A program made the translations under genes and the position numbers. Positions 1-8,205 of a DNA stretch of 64,000 nt are shown here, piece by piece (the stretch's first letter is position 1; every line of letters begins with the position of its first letter). Under the pieces are notes generated by a model, which saw only the letters and a list, made by a program, of their open reading frames with translations, was not told the origin of the DNA and made no database searches. The DNA is from Pseudomonas sp. MIACH (GTDB taxonomy: Bacteria; Pseudomonadota; Gammaproteobacteria; Pseudomonadales; Pseudomonadaceae), in assembly GCF_001269925.1 (NCBI RefSeq), contig NZ_LHVO01000033.1, forward strand, positions 1-64,000, written 5' to 3'.

Positions 1-4
1 ATTC

Positions 5-141
5 CTGTGGCGAGCGGGCTTGTCCCGCGTTGGGCTGCGCAGCAGCCCCAAAACCAGGCGCTGATTAGTGCCTGATACACCGTATACGTTTTCATCAGGG
101 GCGCTTCGCACCCCAACGCGGGGCAAGCCCGCTCGCCACAG
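5..141. repeat. REP-type inverted repeat pair
   Basis: Two arms face each other: one at about 5-34 beginning CTGTGGCGAGCGGGCTTG, the other at about 98-141 ending GCAAGCCCGCTCGCCACA. They are near-perfect complements around a spacer with its own short GC hairpin. The same arm family recurs at 36423-36556, so this is a dispersed REP doublet rather than a single-gene element. No gene is seen in 1-195. Confidence 0.85.
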
Positions 142-195
142 AGGGCCCCGTTTGCTGCGCGACAGCGCTACGTCGAAGAGGTAGTGGGGCCGCCC

Positions 196-1059
196 TCAAT
201 GCCTACGCCGATGATGCACATCCGGAAAATGCGCATGGCTGTGCCTCAGCGGACTGTGCACATGCACATGGCTATGGGGTTCCGCCGGATCCCACTCAAA
301 CCCGTGCTCATGCTGATGATGTTCATCATGCACATGCCGATGCCCGTGTTCCGTCGCGTCATGCTGATGATCATGGGCGTGCCGCTCCGTCAGGTGCAGC
401 CAAACGCCCACGGCCATCAACGCCGATGCAATCCAGAAGGCGGCTGTCACTGACTCACCCAACATCAGCACCGCCATCGCGGCACCCAGGAACGGCGCGG
501 TGGAAAAATAGGCGCCTGTGCGTGCACTGCCCAGTCCGCGCAACGCCAGCACGAACATCACCAGGCTGATGCCATAGCCCAGAAAACCCACCAGCAAGAT
601 AGGCGCCAGCTGCGCCATGCCCGGGATCTGCGCCCCGAGATAAAGCGCCAACCCGCCATTCACCAGCCCCGCAATCAACCCCTTGGCCCCGGCGATAAAC
701 AGCGCGTCCGACGCAGACACCTTGCGTGTCAGGTTGTTATCGATCCCCCAGCACAGGCATGCCACGGCAACCGCCAGCGGCCCCGTCCAGTCATGGCTCG
801 TACCGCCGCCGTCGACCGCTGACAACACCACGCCGCCCAGCACGATGGCGATCATCCCCAGGACGATGCGACGGTCGGCGTTTTCCCTGAACACGACCCA
901 GGCGGTGACGGCGGTCAGCACCGATTCAAGGTTGAGCATCAGGGAGGCGGTCGCGCCGGCGGTGCGGGTCAGGCCGAACATCAATGCGACTGGCCCTAGG
1001 ATGCCGCCGAATGCGATGGCGCCGAGCAGCCAGGGCCATCCTCGAAAAGGTCGGCCCAT
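196..1059 (-). CDS. EamA/DMT-family transporter, N-terminally truncated, His-rich tail
   Basis: The protein is a drug/metabolite-transporter-family membrane protein of 287 residues. The second EamA repeat is complete (roughly residues 90-225). The first repeat begins only at the loop before TM3, so the first two membrane helices, some 60-70 residues, are absent. The C-terminus (about 226-287) is a histidine-rich tail with HxH runs, a feature I recall from a DMT subfamily and probably metal-binding. Immediately upstream, an ATG at 1118-1116 behind a good ribosome site (AAAGGGACAG) opens a different frame that stops after 14 codons. This suggests the original start survives but an out-of-frame deletion removed the first helices. 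The gene follows the M24 peptidase on the same strand. Function is doubtful; it may be a decaying gene. Confidence 0.72.
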   Translation of the reverse strand: MGRPFRGWPWLLGAIAFGGILGPVALMFGLTRTAGATASLMLNLESVLTAVTAWVVFRENADRRIVLGMIAIVLGGVVLSAVDGGGTSHDWTGPLAVAVACLCWGIDNNLTRKVSASDALFIAGAKGLIAGLVNGGLALYLGAQIPGMAQLAPILLVGFLGYGISLVMFVLALRGLGSARTGAYFSTAPFLGAAMAVLMLGESVTAAFWIASALMAVGVWLHLTERHAHDHQHDATEHGHRHVHDEHHQHEHGFEWDPAEPHSHVHVHSPLRHSHAHFPDVHHRRRH

Positions 1060-1135
1060 GATACGTCGCGGGCTCAGGTTAAAGCGGGGGCGATTTTGGC
1101 AACGTCGGAGCGTTCCATTTCTGTCCCTTTAAAGG

Positions 1136-1795
1136 TCAGGCGAGCAAGTCTTCATAGAAGGCGCCATAGGGCTTGGTCGGGTGGGCGATCTGGATTTCCA
1201 GGATCCACAGCCCCGCATTCGGGTAGTGCTCGAAGTCACCCAGGTCGCCGCCGCGGTGGATGGCGTGGGGAAAGTCGCTGACGCGATGGCCCTTGATGTC
1301 CAGGTTCAGTTGCCAGCCCATGGCCTGGGCTTGTGCTTCGGCGTAGCGGTAAAGCTCCAGGCCGACGACCCGGTCGTCTATCCAGCGCGCTTGCACGCGG
1401 TCGAACAGTTCCTTGGCGGCGTTGGCGCAGGCGATCATGTCCGCGTCGTTGCCGGTGGCGAAGGTCGCGCCGGCGTCACCTTCGTGGCCTTGCCACACGG
1501 CGCCCATGTCGATGAAGAAGATGTCGTTGTCGCCCAGCACCGGGTCGCCATCGGAGCGTTGTTTGAAGGTCTTGAGGGTGTTGGCGCCGAAGCGCACCAG
1601 CAGCGGGTGCCAGATGCGTTGCATGTCGAGCTCGGCAAGCACTTGCTTGCCCAATTCGCGCGCTTCGGATTCCAGCATGCCGGGGCGGATGCGCTGGGCG
1701 AGGTGGGCGATGGCTTGCCAGGTCATGGCCTGGGCATAGCGCATGGATTCAATGCTGTAGGCGGCGCCCACGGCTTCTTTGGGTTGTGCGGACAC
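1136..1795 (-). CDS. M24-family metallopeptidase (Xaa-Pro peptidase-like)
   Basis: This is a pita-bread-fold aminopeptidase of 219 residues, cytoplasmic, related to methionine/Xaa-Pro aminopeptidases. The expected dinuclear metal ligands are present: Asp96 in the FFIDMG segment, Asp107 in the EGDAG segment 11 residues later, His170, Glu200 and Glu215 near the C-terminus. It is shorter than methionine aminopeptidase (about 260) and lacks an N-terminal creatinase domain, so it is a single-domain member. The ATG start gives a sensible N-terminus. The substrate cannot be read from sequence. It precedes the truncated EamA gene on the same strand, with the EamA remnant's original ATG 18 bases after its stop, so the two may have formed an operon. 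Confidence 0.85.
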   Translation of the reverse strand: MSAQPKEAVGAAYSIESMRYAQAMTWQAIAHLAQRIRPGMLESEARELGKQVLAELDMQRIWHPLLVRFGANTLKTFKQRSDGDPVLGDNDIFFIDMGAVWQGHEGDAGATFATGNDADMIACANAAKELFDRVQARWIDDRVVGLELYRYAEAQAQAMGWQLNLDIKGHRVSDFPHAIHRGGDLGDFEHYPNAGLWILEIQIAHPTKPYGAFYEDLLA

Positions 1796-1865
1796 CGGTA
1801 TCTCCTTGGGTAGCGTTATGCGATTTACTATATAGCGATGAATGCAACGCGCCCAAGTAAAATTG

Positions 1866-2444
1866 CTAGATATGCAGCCACGCCAGGCTACCTAACACCA
1901 CCGCCACACCCGCCGCCGCATAGGACATGCGCTTCAACCACTCCCTTCTCGTCAACAACGTAATCGCCGCCAGCGAAATCGCGATCTGAATCGCGGTCAT
2001 CGCCTGGGCCCATCGATGATGCTGGTGCAGGGCCTGCTCGGATTTTTCATCCCATTGCTTCGAAGTTGCCTCCAGTTTCTCCGCCTGCTTGCGTACCTCT
2101 TCCTTCTGGCTTTTGTAGCGCTCGATCTCATCCTTGTAATGCGCGGCATCCACACCGGGAATATGGGTCGCCAGTTCCGCCAGGTTCTGCCGGCTGGACT
2201 TGGCCTGGTAGTAGTTCCACTGGTTGGCGGCTTCGGTCTTGATGATGGCCGCGTTGTTCTTGTCCATCGCCGCCTCGCTCTCGGTGGAGCCGGCCTGGTA
2301 GCTGAGCATGGCGCCGAGGGTGGCCATCAGTGCGGTCATGACGGCGATGCGACTGGCGAAATTGTCCCCACGGCCGTGGGCATGTTCGGTGGTGTGTTCA
2401 AGGTGTTTTTCGTGAGGGCTGGGGACTTCGAAGGCTTCGGACAT
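1866..2444 (-). CDS. DUF4337-type membrane protein
   Basis: This conserved membrane protein of unknown function matches the DUF4337 pattern. A charged, His/Glu-rich N-terminus is followed by one hydrophobic helix (about residues 33-52), a long Lys/Glu/Gln-rich amphipathic region likely to form a coiled coil (about 70-145), and two closely spaced hydrophobic helices at the C-terminus. The frame extends upstream to a GTG at 2486. I chose the ATG at 2444 because the family usually begins MSEAFEVPSPHEKH, but neither start has a convincing ribosome site. It lies between the M24 peptidase and a LysR regulator, both on the same strand. Confidence 0.75.
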   Translation of the reverse strand: MSEAFEVPSPHEKHLEHTTEHAHGRGDNFASRIAVMTALMATLGAMLSYQAGSTESEAAMDKNNAAIIKTEAANQWNYYQAKSSRQNLAELATHIPGVDAAHYKDEIERYKSQKEEVRKQAEKLEATSKQWDEKSEQALHQHHRWAQAMTAIQIAISLAAITLLTRREWLKRMSYAAAGVAVVLGSLAWLHI

Positions 2445-2499
2445 GGGGCGCGCCGGTGAAGGGACTGAGGGAGTCTGATTCTTCACCAGTGAAGCTGTC

Positions 2500-3384
2500 T
2501 CAATCCTGTACGTAACGCTGCAAACCCTGCACCAGGGCGTCGAACATCACTCGGCAGCGCGGGCTGTTGCGCAGGTCTTCGTGCATGGTGACCCAGGTGT
2601 CCATCTTGAACGCAAAGGCATCCGGCAGAACGCGCTGCAGGCGTGGGTCGCGCTTGGCCAGTTGCACCTGGCAGCCGCCAATGCCGGCACCGGCGCGAAT
2701 CAGCGCCAGTTGTGCCAGGTCGCTGTCGCTGCTGAGGGCAAACGCACTGCGCTCGAAGCCCGGGATAGCGAGGCTGCGGATGAACGCGGTTTCCTGGTCG
2801 AAGCCGATCACCGAGTGTGCCGCCAGGTCTTGCAGTTGCTGCGGGATACCGTGCTGTTGCAGGTAGTCGTCGCGGGCGTGCAAGCCCACTTCGATCAGGC
2901 CGATACGCCGTGCCAGCAGTTGTTCCTGGCTCGGGCGGACCATGCGCACGGCGATGTCGGCTTCGAGTTGCAGCAGGTCGCTCAGGCGGTTGGTCAGGAT
3001 CAGTTCGACCTTGAGGTGGGGATGTTGCTGGCGCAATTGGCTGAGGATCGGCGGCAGTACCTCAACACCGACCACTTCACTGGCAGACACCCGCACGACG
3101 CCGCGTACTTCATCGCCCTGTGACGAGGCGGCGCGCTCAAGGGCGGCGGCGGTACGCGCCATGGTTTCGGCGTGGGCGCGCAGCGTGTGGGCGACCGCCG
3201 TCGGCAACAAACCGGTCGGTGAGCGGGTAAACAGCACAACGCCCAGCGCGGTTTCCAGGGCGGCAATATGCCGACCGACCGTGGGCTGTGTGATGCCGAG
3301 CTGCCGTGCGGCCCCCGACAACGAGCCCTCCTTGAGTACACCGAGGAAGGTTCGGTAAAGCTCCCAACCGATAGTCAATACCAT
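2500..3384 (-). CDS. LysR-family transcriptional regulator
   Basis: This is a typical LTTR of 294 residues. The N-terminal winged helix-turn-helix (about 8-66, with GSLSGAARQLGITQPTVGRHIAALE) is followed by a substrate-binding effector domain (about 92-290). It is divergent from the NAD(P)-dependent epimerase-like gene at 3480, with a 95-bp shared intergenic region. This is the usual arrangement of an LTTR and its target, so regulation of that gene plus autoregulation is the likely role. The effector is unknown. Confidence 0.9.
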   Translation of the reverse strand: MVLTIGWELYRTFLGVLKEGSLSGAARQLGITQPTVGRHIAALETALGVVLFTRSPTGLLPTAVAHTLRAHAETMARTAAALERAASSQGDEVRGVVRVSASEVVGVEVLPPILSQLRQQHPHLKVELILTNRLSDLLQLEADIAVRMVRPSQEQLLARRIGLIEVGLHARDDYLQQHGIPQQLQDLAAHSVIGFDQETAFIRSLAIPGFERSAFALSSDSDLAQLALIRAGAGIGGCQVQLAKRDPRLQRVLPDAFAFKMDTWVTMHEDLRNSPRCRVMFDALVQGLQRYVQD

Positions 3385-3479
3385 GCATAAATGTATAGCG
3401 GCTGGACGCTCTTGGGTAATTTATCTATAGCGTGCCGACGCTCAGGATGACCCCATCAACTCAGTGCGGGAGGCAGGGC

Positions 3480-4463
3480 ATGGACAAGGTATTGGTACTC
3501 GGCGCGAGCGGTGGGATCGGCGGTGAAGTGGCACGCCAGTTATTCGCCAAAGGGTGGCAGGTCATAGCGCTGACGCGGGATGTGGAAACGGCCCGCCGCC
3601 ACAGCCGCGATTTCACCTGGGTACAGGGTGACGCGATGAACCGTTCGGATGTGCTCGCGGCGGCCAAAGGGTGTTCAGTGATCGTGCACGGAGTGAACCC
3701 GCCTGGTTATCGTCGCTGGGCCGAGCTGGTGTTGCCGATGCTGGATAACAGCATTGCCGCGGCAATCGCCGAAGGGGCGACCATTGTGTTGCCGGGAACC
3801 GTCTATAACTATGGGCCAGACGCTTTCCCACAGGTCGGCGAAGATTCGCCACAGCACCCGCACACGCGCAAAGGTGCGATTCGCGTCGAGATGGAACAGC
3901 ACCTGCTGGACGCATCGCGTAACGGTGCACGGGTGCTGATTGTGCGGGCCGGGGATTTTTTCGGCCCCAAGGCGGCCAACAGCTGGTTTTCCCAAGGCTT
4001 GGTCAAACCGGGCAAACCGGTGGGCACGGTGAGTTACCCGGGCGCGCCGGGTATGGCGCACCAGTGGGCCTACCTGCCGGACGTGGCACGCACGATGGTC
4101 CAGTTGCTGGAGCGTCGCGAAAGCCTGGAACCGTTTGCGCGTTTTCATATGGCCGGGTATGTGGACACCGATGGCACCCAGATGGTTGAGGCCATCCGCC
4201 GAGTCGTCCAACGCAGGACGGGCACCACACCCCGCGTAGGCGCTTTCCCCTGGTGGCTGCTGAAGCTGGCTGCGCCTTTTGTCGTCACCTTCCGCGAACT
4301 GCAGGAGATGCGTTACCTGTGGCAAACCCCACTGCTCCTGGACAACAACCGGCTCCTGCAAACCCTGGGCAGTGAACCCCATACGCCGCTGGATGAGGCG
4401 GTGGAGGCCACGCTGCTCGGCATGGGCAACCTGTCTAATGCGGCAAACCCCGCGGCTGCCTGA
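3480..4463 (+). CDS. NAD(P)-binding epimerase/dehydratase-like protein
   Basis: The protein has an extended short-chain dehydrogenase (atypical) Rossmann fold. The dinucleotide motif GASGGIGG lies within the first 20 residues and YNYGP near residue 115, the usual position of the catalytic-tyrosine region. The canonical YxxxK is not clear: the segment after it reads TRKGAIR. The frame is open from 3432, but the ATG at 3480 follows GGAGGCAGGGC and places the Rossmann strand at the N-terminus, giving 327 residues. It is divergent from a LysR regulator. Its 3' end overlaps the convergent DUF2784 gene by 29 bases. The substrate is unknown. Confidence 0.85.
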   Translation: MDKVLVLGASGGIGGEVARQLFAKGWQVIALTRDVETARRHSRDFTWVQGDAMNRSDVLAAAKGCSVIVHGVNPPGYRRWAELVLPMLDNSIAAAIAEGATIVLPGTVYNYGPDAFPQVGEDSPQHPHTRKGAIRVEMEQHLLDASRNGARVLIVRAGDFFGPKAANSWFSQGLVKPGKPVGTVSYPGAPGMAHQWAYLPDVARTMVQLLERRESLEPFARFHMAGYVDTDGTQMVEAIRRVVQRRTGTTPRVGAFPWWLLKLAAPFVVTFRELQEMRYLWQTPLLLDNNRLLQTLGSEPHTPLDEAVEATLLGMGNLSNAANPAAA

Positions 4464-4806
4464 TCAAGCGCACATACACCGCGATATTGATCGCCAGCAC
4501 CAACGCGCCCAGGCCCAGTTGGATCTGTGGCGTCAGCCCGGCCGGGTAGATCAGCGTGAGGATGTAGTGCTCGATAAACCCACCGCCATAACCGTCCTGC
4601 CCGGCGAGGTGGCGAAACAGGTTTTCCCAACGGGTCAGCGGGCAGGGCAGGTGGAATACTTCTACCGCCACGCCCCACGCAGCGGCAGGCAGGTGCAGCC
4701 AGATAACCGGGCGCCATTTCAGGGCCAGCAGCCCACCAAACAGTACGAACAGGATGAAACACAGGTGGAACAGCACGAGGCTGTCTGCGGCTAGACGATA
4801 GAGCAT
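4435..4806 (-). CDS. DUF2784 family membrane protein
   Basis: This small inner-membrane protein has 123 residues and four predicted hydrophobic helices. The DUF2784 pattern is clear: LVLFHLCFILFVLFGGLL, then a KWRPVIWLHLPAAAWG segment, and a CPLTRWEN motif before the third helix. The start at 4806 was preferred over the longer frame from 4860 because the family begins MLYRLAAD directly before the first helix. The function of the family is unknown. It is convergent and overlapping with the epimerase-like gene. Confidence 0.85.
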   Translation of the reverse strand: MLYRLAADSLVLFHLCFILFVLFGGLLALKWRPVIWLHLPAAAWGVAVEVFHLPCPLTRWENLFRHLAGQDGYGGGFIEHYILTLIYPAGLTPQIQLGLGALVLAINIAVYVRLIRQPRGLPH

Positions 4807-4915
4807 TGCGCGCGCTTCGAAAGGAGGGGGCGCACAGTCTAAAGGGTTGCTAGCGGGCAAGCGTGGCCGTTATTGTGCTGAATCCTTTTAGTCCTTCCTC
4901 CAGGGTTTTGTAGCG

Positions 4916-5605
4916 ATGAATGCACCGCGTACCGCAGTCGGTCCGATCAAGGCCGTGATTTTCGATATGGACGGGTTGTTGCTGGATACGGAAGGCATCT
5001 ACACCGAAGTCACGCAGATCATCGCTGAACGCTACGGCCGAACCTACGACTGGGGCATCAAGCAGCACATCATCGGGCGCGGTGCCCAGGATTTGGCCGA
5101 CTATGTGGTCAAGGCGCTGGACCTGCCGATTACCCCGGCTGAATTCCTCGAAATTCGCGAACCGCTGATGAGCGAGCGCTTTCCCAAGGCCTTGGGCATG
5201 CCTGGCGCGGAAGCGCTGGTGCGGCACTTGAAGGCGCACAACATTCCGATTGCCGTGGGTACCAGTTCGTCGCGCAATTCGTTTGGCCACAAGACCACCT
5301 TGCACCGCGAGTGGTTTGGTTTGTTCGACACCATCGTCACCGCTGACGACCCGGAAGTCGGCGCCGCCAAGCCGGCGCCGGACATCTTCCTCACCGCTGC
5401 ACGCCGCCTGGGCGTTGCCCCGGAAGATTGCCTGGTGTTCGAGGATTCGCCGTTTGGTGTAACGGCTGCGAAGGCCGCCCATATGACCGCGATCGCCGTC
5501 CCTGATGAAGCCATGGCCGACAGCAAGTACCAGCATGCCGACCAGATCATCCGCAAGCTTGCGGACTTCGACCTGGCGGCCTATGGACTGCCCCCCATCT
5601 CCTGA
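4916..5605 (+). CDS. HAD-superfamily (subfamily IA) phosphatase
   Basis: This is a cytoplasmic haloacid-dehalogenase-type hydrolase of 229 residues. Motif I is FDMDGLLLDTE (nucleophile Asp at about 18 and acid/base Asp two residues later). Motif II is GTSSS (about 119), motif III the Lys in AAKPAP (about 155), and motif IV EDSPFG (about 178). A helical cap lies between motifs I and II. The DMDGLLLDTE variant and the cap resemble the beta-phosphoglucomutase / sugar-phosphate / pseudouridine-5'-phosphatase branch, so the substrate is probably a small phosphorylated sugar or nucleotide. It is a monocistronic gene ending in a REP hairpin. Confidence 0.87.
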   Translation: MNAPRTAVGPIKAVIFDMDGLLLDTEGIYTEVTQIIAERYGRTYDWGIKQHIIGRGAQDLADYVVKALDLPITPAEFLEIREPLMSERFPKALGMPGAEALVRHLKAHNIPIAVGTSSSRNSFGHKTTLHREWFGLFDTIVTADDPEVGAAKPAPDIFLTAARRLGVAPEDCLVFEDSPFGVTAAKAAHMTAIAVPDEAMADSKYQHADQIIRKLADFDLAAYGLPPIS

Positions 5606-5620
5606 ACCAACAAGGTCAAC

Positions 5621-5649
5621 ATGTGGGAGGGGGCAAGCCGCTCCCACAT
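5621..5649. repeat. REP hairpin (ATGTGGGAGGGGG family)
   Basis: A compact palindrome with arms ATGTGGGAG and CTCCCACAT lies in the 48-bp gap between the convergent HAD and SDR genes. It belongs to the GTGGGAGGGGGCTTG repeat family seen elsewhere here. It probably acts as a 3' stabiliser or terminator for both transcripts. Confidence 0.8.
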
Positions 5650-5653
5650 TGGG

Positions 5654-6400
5654 TTATGCGCTGAAGCCACCATCGATAGTCAGGCTGGCACCGGTGATAT
5701 ACCCCGCTTCCGGCCCGGCCAGATACGCCACGAAACTGGCAATCTCTTCCACGTGCCCGTAACGCCCCACCGCCATCAACCCGATCAGGCTCTCGGCAAA
5801 ATCACTGTTTGCCGGGTTCATATCGGTGTCCACCGGCCCAGGTTGCACGTTGTTGATGGTGATGCCGCGCGGCCCCAGGTCCCGCGCCAAACCCTTGGTC
5901 AAACCGACCAGCGCCGCCTTGCTCATCGCGTACGGGCCACCACCGCCAAACGGCATGCGTTCGGCATTGGTGCTGCCGATGTTGATCACCCGGCCACCTT
6001 CACCCATATGCTTGGCGGCTTCCTGGGTGGCGATAAACACGCTGCGCACGTTGATCGCCAAAGTCTGGTCGAAGTCTTCCAGCTTGAAGTCTTCCAGCGG
6101 AGCGATGGCCAGCACGCCGGCGTTATTCACCAGGATGTCCAGGCGGCCAAAGGCTTCCACGGTGGCGTTGACGGCGTTGCGGATCGCAGTGGCATCGGCG
6201 CTGTCGGCGTGAATCGCCAAGGCTTTGCCGCCGTCACTGATCACGCTGTTCTGCAAGGCTTCAGCCTTGGCGGCCGAGCTGACGTAGGTGAAGGCGACGG
6301 CTGCGCCCTGTGCGGCCAGGCGCTTGACGATGGCGGCGCCGATACCGCGGGAACCGCCTTGGATCAAGGCGACTTTGCCGCTGAGGTTGTGTGTGGTCAT
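5654..6400 (-). CDS. SDR-family oxidoreductase
   Basis: This is a classical short-chain dehydrogenase/reductase of 248 residues. The cofactor motif GGSRGIG is near residue 15, NNAG near 90, a catalytic Ser in INIGSTN near 138, and the catalytic YAMSK near 155. The C-terminal VDTDMNP and TIDGGFSA segments are typical of FabG-like enzymes. I chose the ATG at 6400 over 6421 because it directly precedes the Rossmann strand (MTTHNLSGKVALIQGG). The gene is divergent from the LysR gene at 6527, with about 126 bp between, so it is probably that regulator's target. The substrate is unknown. Confidence 0.88.
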   Translation of the reverse strand: MTTHNLSGKVALIQGGSRGIGAAIVKRLAAQGAAVAFTYVSSAAKAEALQNSVISDGGKALAIHADSADATAIRNAVNATVEAFGRLDILVNNAGVLAIAPLEDFKLEDFDQTLAINVRSVFIATQEAAKHMGEGGRVINIGSTNAERMPFGGGGPYAMSKAALVGLTKGLARDLGPRGITINNVQPGPVDTDMNPANSDFAESLIGLMAVGRYGHVEEIASFVAYLAGPEAGYITGASLTIDGGFSA

Positions 6401-6526
6401 GTCGATCTCCGAGTCGTTCAAGGCGCAATGCCCTGTTGTGGGAGCCGAGTATCGACCTCGCTCGCCGCTGCCGGTAGACCGTGATTGCTATAGTCTGTGT
6501 AAACCAAAAGTTTAGAGTGGGGCGTT

Positions 6527-7450
6527 ATGGAAAGCTTTGGCAGTATCGAATGCTTTGTGCGAAGCGCTGAAGGCGGCAGCTTTGCCGAGGCGGCCCGGCA
6601 CCTGAGCCTGACCCCGGCGGCGGTCGGCAAAAGCGTCGCCAAGCTGGAGGTGCGCCTCGGCGTGCGGCTGTTCCAGCGCAGCACCCGGCGTCTGGCGCTG
6701 ACCGAAGCCGGCAAGTTGTTCCTGGCCGAAGTCAGCGGCAGCCTCACCACCATCCAGAATGCCGTGGCCAACCTGGCCAGCGCCGAAGGTCGGCCGGTGG
6801 GCACACTCAAGGTCAGCATGGGCACGGTGTTTGGCAATCGTTATGTGGTGCCGTTGCTCGGGACGTTCATGGGGCGCTTTCCGGATATCAGCCCGGACTG
6901 GCATTTCGATAACCGCCAGGTGGACCTGATCGGCCAAGGCTTCGATGCCGCCATCGGCGGCGGTTTTGAGCTGCCCCAAGGCGTGGTGGCGCGCAAGTTG
7001 ACGCCGGCGCATCGGGTGCTGGTGGCTTCACCGGCTTACCTGGCGCAACGCCCACCGGTGCGCGAGCCCGAAGACTTGTCGCGCTGCAAGGGCATCCTGA
7101 TCCGCTCGCCGCAAACCGGGCGTATTCGTTCCTGGCAGTTGACCAGTGTCGAACGTGAACACCGCCCGCTGGTGCTCAAGCCCGGCATGACCATGAGCGA
7201 CTCCGAAGCCGCCTGCTGCGCCAGTGCCCAAGGCCTGGGGATTGCGCTGGTGAGCATGCCCATGGCCGTGCCGTTCCTCGACAGCGGCGAGGTGGTAAGG
7301 GTGTTGCCCGACTGGTACGTCGACGACGGCAATATTTCCATCTACTACGCCGAGCACAAACTGCTGCCCGGCAAGACCCGGGCGTTTGTGGATTTCATCA
7401 TCGAGCAGTTTGCCGAGAAGAAGCTGGGCCAGAGGTTCAGCGCAATCTGA
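6527..7450 (+). CDS. LysR-family transcriptional regulator
   Basis: This LTTR has 307 residues. The winged HTH spans about 5-62 (GGSFAEAARHLSLTPAAVGKSVAKLE) and the periplasmic-binding-like effector domain about 90-295. It is divergent from the SDR gene, which suggests local control of that enzyme. The downstream neighbour on the other strand ends 13 bases away. It resembles the subgroup often found beside FabG-like oxidoreductases in pseudomonads. Confidence 0.9.
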   Translation: MESFGSIECFVRSAEGGSFAEAARHLSLTPAAVGKSVAKLEVRLGVRLFQRSTRRLALTEAGKLFLAEVSGSLTTIQNAVANLASAEGRPVGTLKVSMGTVFGNRYVVPLLGTFMGRFPDISPDWHFDNRQVDLIGQGFDAAIGGGFELPQGVVARKLTPAHRVLVASPAYLAQRPPVREPEDLSRCKGILIRSPQTGRIRSWQLTSVEREHRPLVLKPGMTMSDSEAACCASAQGLGIALVSMPMAVPFLDSGEVVRVLPDWYVDDGNISIYYAEHKLLPGKTRAFVDFIIEQFAEKKLGQRFSAI

Positions 7451-7463
7451 AACCAGGCGCAGA

Positions 7464-8192
7464 TCAGCGGCCGAACCGAGTTGGCCAGCCAATCACCTGC
7501 TTCGGTCGAGGCGTCGCGTAAGTCCGGATCTTCGACGTCGACAACCCCAGCCGCACCAGGGATTCGGCGATGGTCACCGCCGCCGTCACCCCATCCACCA
7601 CCGGCACCCCGGTGCGCTGGCGAATCTGCTCATCCAGCCCGGCCATGCCGCCGCAACCCAGGCAGATCACTTCGGCTTTGTCCTCGCGGATAGCCAGTTC
7701 CGCCTGGCGCACGATGGCTTCCATGGCGGCCAGCGGGTCTTCTTCCAACTCCAGCACCGCCATGCCGCTGGCGCGCACCGAGGCACAGCGCTGGTACAGG
7801 CCGGCGAGTTTCAGGCGGTCTTCGATCAGCGGCACCGTGCGGTCCAGGGTCGTCACCACTGAATACGCATGGCCGAGGAACATCGCCGTGCTGGCGGCCG
7901 CTTCGGTGATGTCCACCACCGGTACGTTCAGCAATTCCTGCAAGCCTTCACGGCCGTGCTCGCCGTAGCCGGCCTGGATCACCGCATCGAACGGTTGGTC
8001 GTAAGCCATTACCCGGTCCATCACGGCGATGGCGGCCAGGTAGCTCTCAAAATTGCCCTCCACCGATTCCGCGCCGAAGTACGGGGTAAGCCCGACAATC
8101 TCAGTGCCTGGCGAGGCCACGGCCCGCGCTTGCTGGGCGATGGTTTCAGTGATGGATTCGGTGGTGTTGACGTTGACCACGAGGATACGCAT
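7464..8192 (-). CDS. Asp/Glu/hydantoin racemase family protein, first Cys missing
   Basis: This protein of 242 residues has the HyuE / allantoin-racemase fold. The N-terminal strand MRILVVNVNTT and the second catalytic-site loop CLGCGGMAG (about residue 180) are intact. The first loop reads VIQAGYGEHG, where hydantoin racemases have a V-I-x-A-C-F-G-D-P-G type sequence, so the first catalytic cysteine is replaced by glycine. A two-base racemase would need both cysteines, so this enzyme may catalyse a one-base reaction or act on a different substrate. It is 13 bp downstream of an NCS1 permease on the same strand. The two probably form an operon for uptake and conversion of a hydantoin, allantoin or related nitrogen compound. 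Confidence 0.82.
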   Translation of the reverse strand: MRILVVNVNTTESITETIAQQARAVASPGTEIVGLTPYFGAESVEGNFESYLAAIAVMDRVMAYDQPFDAVIQAGYGEHGREGLQELLNVPVVDITEAAASTAMFLGHAYSVVTTLDRTVPLIEDRLKLAGLYQRCASVRASGMAVLELEEDPLAAMEAIVRQAELAIREDKAEVICLGCGGMAGLDEQIRQRTGVPVVDGVTAAVTIAESLVRLGLSTSKIRTYATPRPKQVIGWPTRFGR

Positions 8193-8205
8193 GGAAGGTC
8201 CTTAC

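Noticed and set aside
184..453. A Met/His/Pro-rich small open frame near the left edge
   Set aside because: It is the complement of the histidine-rich tail of the EamA gene, and its odd composition follows from that.
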